A stretch of 12,573 nucleotides of DNA from Clostridia bacterium (GTDB lineage: Bacteria; Bacillota_A; Clostridia; Christensenellales; Borkfalkiaceae), in assembly GCA_017456945.1 (NCBI GenBank), contig JAFTIK010000003.1, positions 1-12,573 of the forward strand, given 5' to 3'. The first letter of the stretch is position 1, and each line of letters starts with the position of its first letter. Below the pieces are notes generated by a model. That model was given only the letters and a program-made list of their open reading frames with translations. It was not told the origin of the DNA and did no database searches. The translations under genes were made by a program, and so were the position numbers. Shown piece after piece: positions 1 to 7,351 of the stretch.

Positions 1-377
1 CACTCGATAAAGATAAGCGCCTTAAAATCTACCCCGTCTTTATACTGCAAAGTTTCGTCGTATTCAAAAAAACTGCCCGTGGAAGTTTCCCTTTGCCCGT
101 TCATAAGATTTATCGTTAAAAAATAAAACTTGTTTACCCTTTTATACTTTATGCCTAAATACAAAAGTGAAAATACCATCATTAAAGCCGTACCCGAATA
201 GTGTAAGATTTTTACCGTAGTTATCTTTTTAGACATATACGGCAAAGTTCTGTACCACCAAAACATTGCTACGCTAAACGCGACGTATAATCCGAGTATA
301 ATAAAATACAAGATTAAAGTGTTTTTTCTTTGTTTCTTTACGTCAAGATAATCTTTCTCTACAAAATAATCAATCAC
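1..377 (-). CDS. Membrane protein, C-terminus cut by left window edge
   Basis: This is an open frame of 125 codons from a GTG start that continues past the left edge. I chose the GTG at 375-377 because a GGAG motif lies 8 bases upstream and no ATG occurs in frame before it. The protein begins with a charged stretch (residues 2-18), then shows two hydrophobic segments at about 20-43 and 58-77. After these comes a Lys/Arg-rich turn and a soluble-looking part. It starts 27 bases after the preceding gene, so it is probably the last visible member of the signal peptidase run. I do not recognise the family. It is missing from a simple ATG-based scan because of its start codon and truncation. Confidence 0.7.
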   Translation of the reverse strand, partial: MIDYFVEKDYLDVKKQRKNTLILYFIILGLYVAFSVAMFWWYRTLPYMSKKITTVKILHYSGTALMMVFSLLYLGIKYKRVNKFYFLTINLMNGQRETSTGSFFEYDETLQYKDGVDFKALIFIE

Positions 378-404
378 AGTTTTATCTCCGTTTTTTCTTT
401 TTGT

Positions 405-641
405 TTATCGTTTTAAGTCCGTTCTGACTTTTATCATTTTCCCACCCGCAACCTTATACAGTTCGTACCTATCTGAGTACTCTGCCATAAGATAATTTGG
501 GTGTTGTTTTACCTTAAAATATTTTGGAACTACCGAAGTTTTAATTTCAACTTGGTCGGTATTTTCTTCTTGCTCTTGGCTAACCTTTACGGGGGCGTTA
601 GATTGTTCTGAAATTATTTGCGCGCCCTTTGATTTACCAAC
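405..641 (-). pseudogene. Continuation of the amber-interrupted membrane gene (78 codons, no start)
   Basis: Directly after the TAG codon at 642-644 the same frame stays open for 78 codons to a TAA at 405-407. The translation starts VGKSKGAQII and is clearly protein-like: an acidic Gln/Glu/Asn-rich stretch (residues 20-31), then a mixed segment ending KMIKVRTDLKR. There is no ATG, GTG or TTG near its beginning. The first in-frame ATG is codon 52 and has no ribosome site. It therefore looks like the cytosolic C-terminal half of the upstream gene. It was separated either by a recent single-base nonsense change (for example AAG or CAG to TAG) or by a stop that is read through. Which of these applies cannot be told from sequence alone. 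Confidence 0.6.
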
Positions 642-902
642 CTATTTGCCACCGCCTAGCAACTTATTCGTAGTTGAAATTATTGCAACAACTATGGAAA
701 TTGCCAGCGCAAATAAAAACACCGTACTCATTGCGTTGCCTTCTTCTATTACGCCCGTAAGATATAGAACGCCACCGACTAAAAGCACCAACAACGTAAA
801 TTGAAAATTAATAAAAGCCAACGCCTTATATATTATTTTGAAAATCCAACCGATAGTTTTACCTATCACGCCGAATAACAATCGACTCTTAAACGGTAAC
901 AT
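642..902 (-). CDS. Small two-helix membrane protein, N-terminal part of an amber-interrupted gene
   Basis: The 86-residue product has a basic amphipathic N-terminus (about 1-28), two membrane segments at about 33-51 and 58-78, and a short GGGK tail before TAG. The ATG at 902 lies 7 bases after the signal peptidase stop codon. An AAAGG-like ribosome site overlaps that stop, so translation is probably coupled. The TAG is followed in the same frame by another 78 coding-like codons, giving a 164-residue protein if the stop were absent. I do not recognise the family. As it stands it could be a functional short protein, a broken gene, or a protein made in short and long forms. Confidence 0.65.
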   Translation of the reverse strand: MLPFKSRLLFGVIGKTIGWIFKIIYKALAFINFQFTLLVLLVGGVLYLTGVIEEGNAMSTVFLFALAISIVVAIISTTNKLLGGGK

Positions 903-909
903 ACTCTAC

Positions 910-1554
910 CTACCTTTTAAAAGCGCGAAAGAAATTCGCTACGCTTAACGACCAGTTTTCCACCACGCCGACGATTTGCTCTCTATCGCAAACGTCGTAA
1001 TACTTATATCTGCTATCAGAACTATTTTCTCTGTTGTCGCCAAGATAAAAATATTCTTCTTCACCGATAATCCACTCGGTTTTCCCATCTGACTGCGTGG
1101 TGTCGGTTACCCCTTGCTTTGTCAAATACGGCTCGTTGAGTTTTGACCAAGTTGCACCGTCGTCCTTAGAAAGATATACGTACCCGCCCTGAATTTTAAC
1201 CCTTTCACCTGGCAAGCCTATAACTCGCTTGATAAGCCAACTGTCGTCCGTCTTGTTTTCGCCCTTTATAATAACTATCGAGCCACGCTCTATATCCTTA
1301 ACGCGATTAGCAATCAAGTAATCGCCCGTATAGAGAGTGTTTTCCATTGATTGACCTTTTACTTGTACGCTAAAAAAGACGAAAGTATTAAGCAAACTAA
1401 TAGCAAGCATTAAGATTAAAATCAAACCAACGCAAATTAAGAACTTTAAATTTGAACGGTGTTCTGCAATCTTTTCTTGATTAAGGTCCTTTCTAATGGA
1501 AATCCGACCGTCTATAAAATATTCAGTTGTATCATTTTTGTTACGACCGATCAT
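910..1554 (-). CDS. Type I signal peptidase
   Basis: This is a membrane-anchored serine protease of the S26 family that removes signal peptides from exported proteins. The 214-residue form has a cytosolic N-terminus, one membrane anchor at about 37-58, and then the extracellular catalytic domain. Ser69 in the KGQSM motif is the expected nucleophile and Lys109 in IKRVIGLPGE the general base. The YLGDNRENSSDSR motif at 170-182 is the conserved distal box. The frame is open back to 1632, but I start at ATG 1554 because GGAG lies 6 bases upstream and the longer form would overlap DUF951 by about 90 bases. The chosen start overlaps DUF951 by 14 bases. The gene ends in TAG. The single anchor and length fit the Gram-positive SipS type. 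Confidence 0.93.
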   Translation of the reverse strand: MIGRNKNDTTEYFIDGRISIRKDLNQEKIAEHRSNLKFLICVGLILILMLAISLLNTFVFFSVQVKGQSMENTLYTGDYLIANRVKDIERGSIVIIKGENKTDDSWLIKRVIGLPGERVKIQGGYVYLSKDDGATWSKLNEPYLTKQGVTDTTQSDGKTEWIIGEEEYFYLGDNRENSSDSRYKYYDVCDREQIVGVVENWSLSVANFFRAFKR

Positions 1555-1744
1555 CAATCTCTCCGTTCGGCTCGGAATACTTTTTGGTAATTTTCGCCGT
1601 TTCATCAACGGATAAAAACAAGGCGCGCCCACACTTTGCGCATTTTAGTTTTATATCTGCCCCCGTTCTTACCACCAACCATTCCGTACTACCGCAAACG
1701 TGCGGTTTCTTTGCCGTTATTTTTCCACCTACGTTGAATTTCAT
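1541..1744 (-). CDS. DUF951 family small protein
   Basis: The 67-residue product matches the DUF951 pattern as I know it: a basic start, KKPHxCG, a central VVRTGADIKLKC core and CxxCGR. Cys17, Cys35 and Cys38, with His15, could form a small metal site, though this is inference. The biochemical role of the family is not established. The frame can be extended to a TTG at 1756, but the ATG at 1744 matches the usual family start and sits 2 bases after the stop of the hydrolase gene. The ribosome site is weak, suggesting coupling to the upstream gene. The 3' end overlaps the signal peptidase start. Confidence 0.88.
   Translation of the reverse strand: MKFNVGGKITAKKPHVCGSTEWLVVRTGADIKLKCAKCGRALFLSVDETAKITKKYSEPNGEIDDRS
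1559..1564 (-). promoter_or_regulatory. Ribosome binding site deciding the signal peptidase start
   Basis: GGAGAG, with GGAG 6 bases before ATG 1554, lies inside the DUF951 coding sequence. It favours the internal start over the open frame that reaches back to 1632. Confidence 0.6.
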
Positions 1745-1746
1745 TT

Positions 1747-3420
1747 TTATACCCAAAGCGCGTTGTTAATAAGCCCGTCCTTTTCCGTTTTGAACTTTAA
1801 CGCTTGTATCTTTTCGTAATTTTTTAAAGGCATACCTTCCGCCGTCTTAAACCTGTTTCTGTTAAGTTTGATATTATGCCAAATATCCCCACCGTAAATA
1901 CTACCCGTACAGAAATACTCTACGCGCTCGCCAAAGTAATCGGCTATTAGCGAAACGGTATATTCTGTGTTTTCAGGCGAATACAAGTCGAATATCAACA
2001 TTGAATCTACTTGCGGTTTATCTTTTTCGGTTATCATCTTAAAAGTAACTACCCCGTTTTTAACCGATACGCCTTCCATGCCCATAGGCCCTTTTTTCTT
2101 AACCACTTTATTATTATCGTCAACGTTAACGACGTCATTACCACTTTCAGCGAAAAACGTACTTTCCGCGTTGGGTATTCTTGACGAATAAATTATTTTT
2201 GACTTATAGGCAAAGGCTATTTCTTCAGGCTCGAAACGCTTTGCTTGAATTGCAGAGCATACGCTAAACCCAGATTTATAAGTAGCCGATGCAAAAAATG
2301 TTACTATACCCGATTGATGATATGGTTTATATTCAAAAGTATAAACGCCGTTTTTAATTTCCACGGGTAAGGTTATTTTATTCCAAGAGCGCAACGCAGG
2401 GTCCGCCATTCCTTCGGCAACGTAAAATACGATTTCTTTAAGGTCTTTTTTATCGGGCGTAACGGTTGCTAAAAATTTACCTTCAACTATTTCACCCTTA
2501 ACGTCTATTTCCCCAGCAAGGTAAACCTTTTTATCTTTGACTAGATAGTTCTTAAAAAAGGTAACCGCATTTTCATAAGCCACCGAAGCCACGTTATCGG
2601 TATTTCCAACCGAATACTGAACTGCCGTATAAATTTCTTCATTAGTTCTGTTTATCGTGTCGTAAGCCCTATCGACGTCAAACTCGTTACTGTTAGTTGC
2701 AGATAACATAAGCACGGGACATTTAACGTGCGAAGCGTACGCCTCAGGCTCTATGCCCGCTATATATTTATACACGTCGTCGGAAAACTGTGGCTCTACC
2801 CCACCGAACTTGTGCGTTCCACGATAACATCTCCAACCCGAATCGAGAGCAAAAACCACGCAGTCAAGATTTTCATCAGTCCCTGCGACCTGCCACATAA
2901 CCGTTGCCGACCTTCCTAAACCCAAACCGCCGACGTTGCCTATGCCTATCATATTCTTGAAGAAAGACAAAGCGTATCTAACGGCAACCGTCCATTCGTA
3001 CCAACAAGTTTCGTTTGCGCCTTTTTTAACTTCACGAAGGGTGTCTTTTACGTTTTGGAAGTTAGCGTAACTTAGCGATTCGGGGTATTCGGTATAATAC
3101 TCTTTATTTTGACCTAAACCACCTATATCGACTGATAAGACCACGAAACCTTGCTTAACTAGTTTTTCAACTAATTTCTCATCTGAATTCCTGCCGATAT
3201 CTTTAACTAGTAGAATTGCAGGCGCGTCAAACGCCGATTTTGCCTTTGCTAGTTCGGCAAAAATACCAACTTGCCCGTCTTTAGTCTTTCTGCCGTTAAT
3301 TCTAACGCCCGTATATATAACGCTATTTTCACGCTTTTCGTACAATGCCGTTGCCGTGGGTACTTGATCGATTTTAAAATTTCGCCAAATTGCCACCGGC
3401 GTCAGTATAGTCCCTGCCAT
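1747..3420 (-). CDS. Alpha/beta-hydrolase-like protein with C-terminal beta domains
   Basis: The 557-residue protein has no signal peptide. Residues about 60-290 look like an alpha/beta-hydrolase fold of the dienelactone hydrolase / acetylxylan esterase kind: strands AILLVKD and FVVLSVD, then GLGLGRSATV at 166-174 as a nucleophile elbow with Ser171, and CPVLMLSATNSNEFD (234-248) where the acid loop is expected. The spot after the last strand that normally carries the catalytic His reads SVGNTDN (270-276), with no His. It may therefore be inactive or use another residue. Residues about 298-395 resemble an Ig-like sandwich, and about 415-557 another beta-rich, possibly sugar-binding domain. ATG 3420 has AGGAG just upstream. 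It is the first gene of the run. Substrate unknown; a polysaccharide ester is only a guess. Confidence 0.6.
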   Translation of the reverse strand: MAGTILTPVAIWRNFKIDQVPTATALYEKRENSVIYTGVRINGRKTKDGQVGIFAELAKAKSAFDAPAILLVKDIGRNSDEKLVEKLVKQGFVVLSVDIGGLGQNKEYYTEYPESLSYANFQNVKDTLREVKKGANETCWYEWTVAVRYALSFFKNMIGIGNVGGLGLGRSATVMWQVAGTDENLDCVVFALDSGWRCYRGTHKFGGVEPQFSDDVYKYIAGIEPEAYASHVKCPVLMLSATNSNEFDVDRAYDTINRTNEEIYTAVQYSVGNTDNVASVAYENAVTFFKNYLVKDKKVYLAGEIDVKGEIVEGKFLATVTPDKKDLKEIVFYVAEGMADPALRSWNKITLPVEIKNGVYTFEYKPYHQSGIVTFFASATYKSGFSVCSAIQAKRFEPEEIAFAYKSKIIYSSRIPNAESTFFAESGNDVVNVDDNNKVVKKKGPMGMEGVSVKNGVVTFKMITEKDKPQVDSMLIFDLYSPENTEYTVSLIADYFGERVEYFCTGSIYGGDIWHNIKLNRNRFKTAEGMPLKNYEKIQALKFKTEKDGLINNALWV

Positions 3421-3455
3421 ATTTTCTCCTGTTTTTTGCCTTTATAACCTATTAA

Positions 3456-3484
3456 AGTATATTTTTTCCTGAAAAATAAGGAAA
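3456..3484 (-). promoter_or_regulatory. Possible promoter of the hydrolase-signal peptidase run
   Basis: On the minus strand TATACT (3456-3461) lies 17 bases after TTTCCT (3479-3484). The -10 is good but the -35 is poor. It sits about 35 bases before the hydrolase start. The gap 3421-3637 holds nothing else that I recognise beyond the two divergent promoters. Confidence 0.35.
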
Positions 3485-3490
3485 TTTAAG

Positions 3491-3519
3491 TTGATGTTTA
3501 TCTAATCTTCGTTTATAAT
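3491..3519 (+). promoter_or_regulatory. Sigma-A-like promoter of the DnaD-type gene
   Basis: TTGATG (3491-3496), a 17-base spacer and TATAAT (3514-3519) form a near-consensus promoter. Transcription would start near 3526, leaving a leader of about 110 bases before ATG 3638. I see no clear riboswitch in that leader, only a weak GGG/CCC stem near 3545. Confidence 0.65.
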
Positions 3520-3637
3520 ATCATTTACTCGGATTTGCCGAATAGGGATACTTCCCCTTATATTAGTATTTATATATTATATACTATAAATAAAATCAAC
3601 GCAAGCATTTTTTAGTTTTTATTGACAAGGATTTTAT

Positions 3638-5323
3638 ATGACCTGTTCTTATTCAAAAGAATTTTCCGCATCTTCTTTTACTAGTGTGGAAAACGCTTTC
3701 ATTAACGAATATTTGGCGTCTTCGGACGGTGATGCCGTTAAGGTTTACCTTTACGGACTTTTCTTATGCCAAAATCCGCAAAAAAACGGGTCGATTGCAG
3801 ATTTCGCATCTGCCCTTGGTATGACTGAAATACAAGTAATTGAAAATTTTCTTTACTGGGAAGAATTCGGGCTCGTTTCTATAATTTCCAAAGAGCCGTT
3901 TACCGTGCACTACTTGCCCGTTCGTTCGGCTTTTGCCGTTAAACCACGCAAGTTTAAGGCGGAAAAATATTCCGAGTTTACCAAAGGTCTTCAATCTTTC
4001 TTCCCCGACCGAATGATATCCACGAACGAATACACCGAATATTTTAACGTTATGGAAAACTATTCCATTAAACCCGACGCAATGCTTATGATAGTTAAAT
4101 ATTGCATTGACCTTAAAGGTGGAAACATAACCTATAAATACGTTATTAAGGTTGCTAAAGATTTCGGTAACCGCGGGCTTACTTCGGTGGGAAAAATAGA
4201 GAACGAATTATCTGCTTACGTTTTGCGTTCATCTGAGATACAGCGCGTATTAAACGCTATGGGCATTAAACGCCAACCCGATTTTGAAGACGGAAATCTT
4301 TTCAAAAAGTGGACGCACGAATTAAATTTCGAGCCTGAAAGTATTTTGTTTGCGGCAAAGCAACTTAAAAAAGGAAGTATTATCAAACTAAACGATTTGC
4401 TTATGCAACTTTACTCGATAAAATGCTTTTCCAAAGAAGAAATTGCCGACTACTTTAACAAGCGCCAAGCAGTTTACGATTTAGCAATAAAAATCAATAA
4501 AGCGCTTTCTATGTCCGTGGAAGTTTTAGATACGGTTATAGATACCTATACTAATAAATGGTTATCTTACGGCTTTACCGACGAAACTCTTTTGTTCGTT
4601 GCAAGCGTTTGCTTTAAGACGGGTAAAAACACCCTTGCGGATATGGATGAACTGCTTGAAAGTTTGCGCGGTCGTGGTATTATAGACCTTTCTAGCGTTG
4701 GCGACTACTTTGAAAGCCTTAAAAAGACTGATGAATTTATTAAAAAGTTGCTAATTACCCTAGGCATCAATAGACGCCCCAACCCTTGGGACAAGGAAAA
4801 CGTTAACACTTGGAAAGGTTGGAATTTTACCGAAGAAATGATTTTGGAAGCGGCTAAACTTTCGGCAGGCAAATCTTCGCCTATTCAATATATGAACGGC
4901 ATTTTAAGCAACTGGAAAAACAATAGCGTTTTCGATACCGAAACCCTTTCAGAACTTGCGGTTACCTCGGTTGATAACTCTCAAGAAACCTATAACAGAG
5001 AATATGAAAGAAGACGTTCTATAGCCCATTCTAGAGCGCAGAAAAACAATGAAATCGCTATGAGTATAGAAGGGTTTGCGCCCGCTTACGGTAGGCTTAA
5101 CGGTATGGAAAAGGACCTTGCGTTCGCAGAACTTTCTAATAATAAAAACGCGCTTAACACCCTTGAAAAAGAGCAAAAAGCGCTTACTGAAAAAATACAA
5201 AATTTGCTAGCGACCAAAAATCTTACAATAGAAGACTTATCCCCCCGTTTTGCTTGCGAAAAGTGTAGGGATACCGGTTACGTTGGCACGCACCGTTGCG
5301 ACTGTTTTAATAAGAAAGTATAA
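3638..5323 (+). CDS. DnaD/DnaB-type primosome protein fused to a DnaI/DnaC-like zinc module
   Basis: DnaD/DnaB proteins help load the replicative helicase at origins or stalled forks. Residues about 1-95 resemble the DnaD winged-helix N-terminus (GSIADFASALGMTEIQVIENFLYWEEFGLV region). Then come about four repeated helical modules of the DnaB_2 kind, roughly 120-198, 199-280, 287-362 and 366-440. Modules 2 and 4 share a spaced pattern: LxxxGIxRxP, then W, then NF/WNF, then ILxAAK. The tail 452-561 is a charged helix starting YERRR, followed by SPRFACEKCRDTGYVG and CDCF, with Cys540, 543, 554 and 556. That tail matches the N-terminal half of clostridial helicase loaders, but no AAA+ ATPase domain follows. 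AAGG lies 7 bases before ATG. The gene is alone between its own promoter and terminator. DnaD family assignment is firm; the fusion reading is inference. Confidence 0.85.
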   Translation: MTCSYSKEFSASSFTSVENAFINEYLASSDGDAVKVYLYGLFLCQNPQKNGSIADFASALGMTEIQVIENFLYWEEFGLVSIISKEPFTVHYLPVRSAFAVKPRKFKAEKYSEFTKGLQSFFPDRMISTNEYTEYFNVMENYSIKPDAMLMIVKYCIDLKGGNITYKYVIKVAKDFGNRGLTSVGKIENELSAYVLRSSEIQRVLNAMGIKRQPDFEDGNLFKKWTHELNFEPESILFAAKQLKKGSIIKLNDLLMQLYSIKCFSKEEIADYFNKRQAVYDLAIKINKALSMSVEVLDTVIDTYTNKWLSYGFTDETLLFVASVCFKTGKNTLADMDELLESLRGRGIIDLSSVGDYFESLKKTDEFIKKLLITLGINRRPNPWDKENVNTWKGWNFTEEMILEAAKLSAGKSSPIQYMNGILSNWKNNSVFDTETLSELAVTSVDNSQETYNREYERRRSIAHSRAQKNNEIAMSIEGFAPAYGRLNGMEKDLAFAELSNNKNALNTLEKEQKALTEKIQNLLATKNLTIEDLSPRFACEKCRDTGYVGTHRCDCFNKKV

Positions 5324-5338
5324 AAATTTAATTAAACT

Positions 5339-5366
5339 AAAAAAGCACTCAAACGAGTGCTTTTTT
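5339..5366. terminator. Bidirectional terminator between the DnaD-type gene and the MFS gene
   Basis: The stem AAAAGCACTC / GAGTGCTTTT around an AAAC loop has an A-run before and a T-run after it. It can stop transcripts from both convergent genes, whose stop codons lie 15 and 5 bases away. Confidence 0.9.
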
Positions 5367-5371
5367 CTTTT

Positions 5372-6571
5372 TTATTTTATTTCTAAATCTTCTTTTTTCT
5401 TCTTTTTCTTTGAAAGAAGCATACCTATAATTATAATTATGGGGAAGATTATTATGCAAGCCAGCCCCTTTCTTAAATCGTCGTTAAACGCGCCCGAAAC
5501 CATACCCACGATAGTAGGCCCTACCGTTGCTCCTAGGTCACCGAACACAGCGTAAAGCGCGAACAAAGCCGTGCTTGCACCGATAGTTTTGGTAGCGATA
5601 CTGAGCGTTCCCGGCCAAAGAATACCCGTAGAGAAACCACAAAGCCCACACGCGACAAGCGACAGTAAAGGTATTTGTGAGAAAGACGCTACTACGTAGG
5701 TTGCAATTGCAAGCGCCGAGCAAACTATAATGAATATTCTTAAATTCATTTTTTCACTTAATACGGCGTAAAGGGTTCTTGCAACCGCCATAAGCAATGC
5801 GTAAGTACAAGGGCCTATTAAGTCGCCAACCCATTTATCTACTTTAAGCGCGCTTTCCGCAAAGGCAGACGCCCATTGTCCCATAGAAAGTTCGCTTGCG
5901 CCCGCGCATACCATAAGTAGAGCGAAGAGCCAGAAAGTTCCCGACTTAAACAAGGCTTTTATTCCCCCGCCCGTACTATCTTCGTTTTTATCGTTATATA
6001 TGGGAACGAATAAAAAATATAAGGTGTTAAGAAAGGGAACTATTGCCCAAATAAGAGTTAGGATTTTCCAGTTTTCCCTTCCAACCAAAAAGAAAAGCAA
6101 GGTTGACACGGCTATAACGAACGCCGTTCCCCAACAATAGAACGAGTGCCCCAAGCACATAATTGCCGCCTTTTTCTTGGTTGGGCAGGCTTCGATAATA
6201 GGGCTTACTAGCACTTCGGTTAAGCCACCGCCCATAGCGCAAATCATCATACTTATAATTAAAGCGGTATACGGTGGCAAAATATCAGGCAAGAACACTA
6301 GCCCCATCAATCCCAAAAAGGAAAAGAAGGTTGCAGAAACTACGCCGACCCTATGCCCTATGTACTTTATAATTCTAGTAGCGACTATATCGGTCAACAA
6401 CTGAACGGAAAAGTTTAGGGTTACGAGCAAGGTTATTCTTTCCAAAGAAATGCCGTACTGCACGGAAAAAGTTATAAAAAGTAAAGGTATAAAATTAACT
6501 ATAATCGCTTGCGATATACTAGCGCTAAAACATGCGGCAAGCGTGTGCCTATAATCGTTTCGTATTTTCAT
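5372..6571 (-). CDS. Major facilitator superfamily permease
   Basis: The 399-residue integral membrane protein has about 12 hydrophobic segments in two halves, joined by a polar loop near 192-205 (YNDKNEDSTGGG). An inter-segment IIKYIGHRVG loop at 66-75 fits the MFS loop 2-3 region. The pattern is like the sugar-type or FucP-like MFS groups, but the substrate cannot be read. The C-terminus is very basic (six Lys in a row), coded by an A-rich tract. ATG 6571 starts 1 base after the stop of the short-chain dehydrogenase gene and has no clear ribosome site, so coupling is likely. It is the last gene of the run and ends at a shared terminator. Confidence 0.85.
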   Translation of the reverse strand: MKIRNDYRHTLAACFSASISQAIIVNFIPLLFITFSVQYGISLERITLLVTLNFSVQLLTDIVATRIIKYIGHRVGVVSATFFSFLGLMGLVFLPDILPPYTALIISMMICAMGGGLTEVLVSPIIEACPTKKKAAIMCLGHSFYCWGTAFVIAVSTLLFFLVGRENWKILTLIWAIVPFLNTLYFLFVPIYNDKNEDSTGGGIKALFKSGTFWLFALLMVCAGASELSMGQWASAFAESALKVDKWVGDLIGPCTYALLMAVARTLYAVLSEKMNLRIFIIVCSALAIATYVVASFSQIPLLSLVACGLCGFSTGILWPGTLSIATKTIGASTALFALYAVFGDLGATVGPTIVGMVSGAFNDDLRKGLACIIIFPIIIIIGMLLSKKKKKKEDLEIK

Positions 6572-6572
6572 T

Positions 6573-7295
6573 TTACACTAAAAAAGGTTCTTTGGGCGCT
6601 CTATGAACGATAATTTCATCTATCACGGCGTTACCGCGGTTTTTAAGTAAGAATATAACTATATCTGCAATTTCTTCTGGCAAAATCATACCGTCGGAAG
6701 TAAGGTCGGGGCGAGCAATCTTTATCATATCCGTATAAACGCCACCTGGGGATACGGCGTGCACCCTAATTCCATCTTTATAAACTTCTTTCGCAAGCGC
6801 CTTAGTAAAGCCTATAAGCGCGTGTTTTGACGCGCTATAAGCGCTTTGATCGGGGTAGCCCGCGTGCGCAACCACCGAAGATATATTGATTATGCTAGCC
6901 CTATTAGACTGTTTTAGATAAGGCAAAGCAAGCCTTGTTAGAAGATAAGGAACGCGCGCGTTTAAGTTCATAATTTTATCAAAAATTTCCACGGGCGTAT
7001 CTTCTATAGGTGCGTTAAAAGCCATACCTGCGTTGTTTATTAGAATATCTATTTTTCCGTTGGTTTTTACAACTTGATTAAAAGCCGACTGCATTTGGTT
7101 GTAATCTGTTAAATCCCCTTTCTGCACAGTACAAGCCACGCCGTACTCTTTTACGAGTTTAGCCGTTTCTTCAAGTTTCTCTAGATTGTTGCCAACGAAA
7201 AGTAGTAAATTAACACCATCTTTTGCAAGCGCTACGGCAATGGCTCTACCTATTCCGCCACCAGCGCCCGTAAGAAGAGCAACTCTATCTTTCAT
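6573..7295 (-). CDS. Short-chain dehydrogenase/reductase
   Basis: This is a classical SDR of 240 residues using NAD(P)H with an unknown substrate. The cofactor motif TGAGGGIG is at 9-16 and NNAG at 87-90. The catalytic set Asn112, Ser140, Tyr153 and Lys157 (YSASK) is complete. PGGVYTDM at 183-190 fits the usual loop after strand 6. The frame opens at a GTG at 7319, but I prefer ATG 7295 because AGGGGG stands 8 bases upstream and the longer form starts inside the hairpin flank with no ribosome site. There is no obvious match to FabG context. Its neighbours are a hairpin plus hom upstream and an MFS permease 1 base downstream, with which it probably acts or is at least co-expressed. Confidence 0.9.
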   Translation of the reverse strand: MKDRVALLTGAGGGIGRAIAVALAKDGVNLLLFVGNNLEKLEETAKLVKEYGVACTVQKGDLTDYNQMQSAFNQVVKTNGKIDILINNAGMAFNAPIEDTPVEIFDKIMNLNARVPYLLTRLALPYLKQSNRASIINISSVVAHAGYPDQSAYSASKHALIGFTKALAKEVYKDGIRVHAVSPGGVYTDMIKIARPDLTSDGMILPEEIADIVIFLLKNRGNAVIDEIIVHRAPKEPFLV

Positions 7296-7303
7296 AAGGT
7301 TTA

Positions 7304-7309
7304 CCCCCT
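7304..7309 (-). promoter_or_regulatory. Ribosome binding site deciding the SDR start
   Basis: AGGGGG lies 8 bases before ATG 7295 and inside the longer GTG-started frame. It argues for the shorter protein. Confidence 0.55.
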
Positions 7310-7320
7310 GTTCTGACACT

Positions 7321-7345
7321 TAAAAGGGACTGCGAACAGTCCCTT
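7321..7345 (-). terminator. Hairpin between hom and the SDR gene, possible terminator or attenuator
   Basis: A perfect 9-base-pair stem (AAGGGACTG / CAGTCCCTT) closes on a four-base loop, TTCG on the transcribed strand, followed by a short T-run. It sits 6 bases after the hom stop codon. The U-tract is weak (four T), so termination may be partial. The SDR and MFS genes could be read through from hom or have another start. Confidence 0.6.
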
Positions 7346-7351
7346 AATCAA

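Noticed and set aside
405..902. Genome-wide reassignment of TAG to an amino acid
   Set aside because: coaX and the signal peptidase end in TAG at positions fitting family length and gene spacing, so TAG works as a stop here.
1555..1632. N-terminal extension of the signal peptidase from 1632
   Set aside because: It would overlap DUF951 by about 90 bases, contains no membrane or family motif, and a GGAG site supports the start at 1554.
3624..3629. TTGACA-like hexamer just before the DnaD-type start
   Set aside because: It lies about ten bases upstream of the start codon and overlaps the ribosome site, so it cannot serve as a -35 for this gene.
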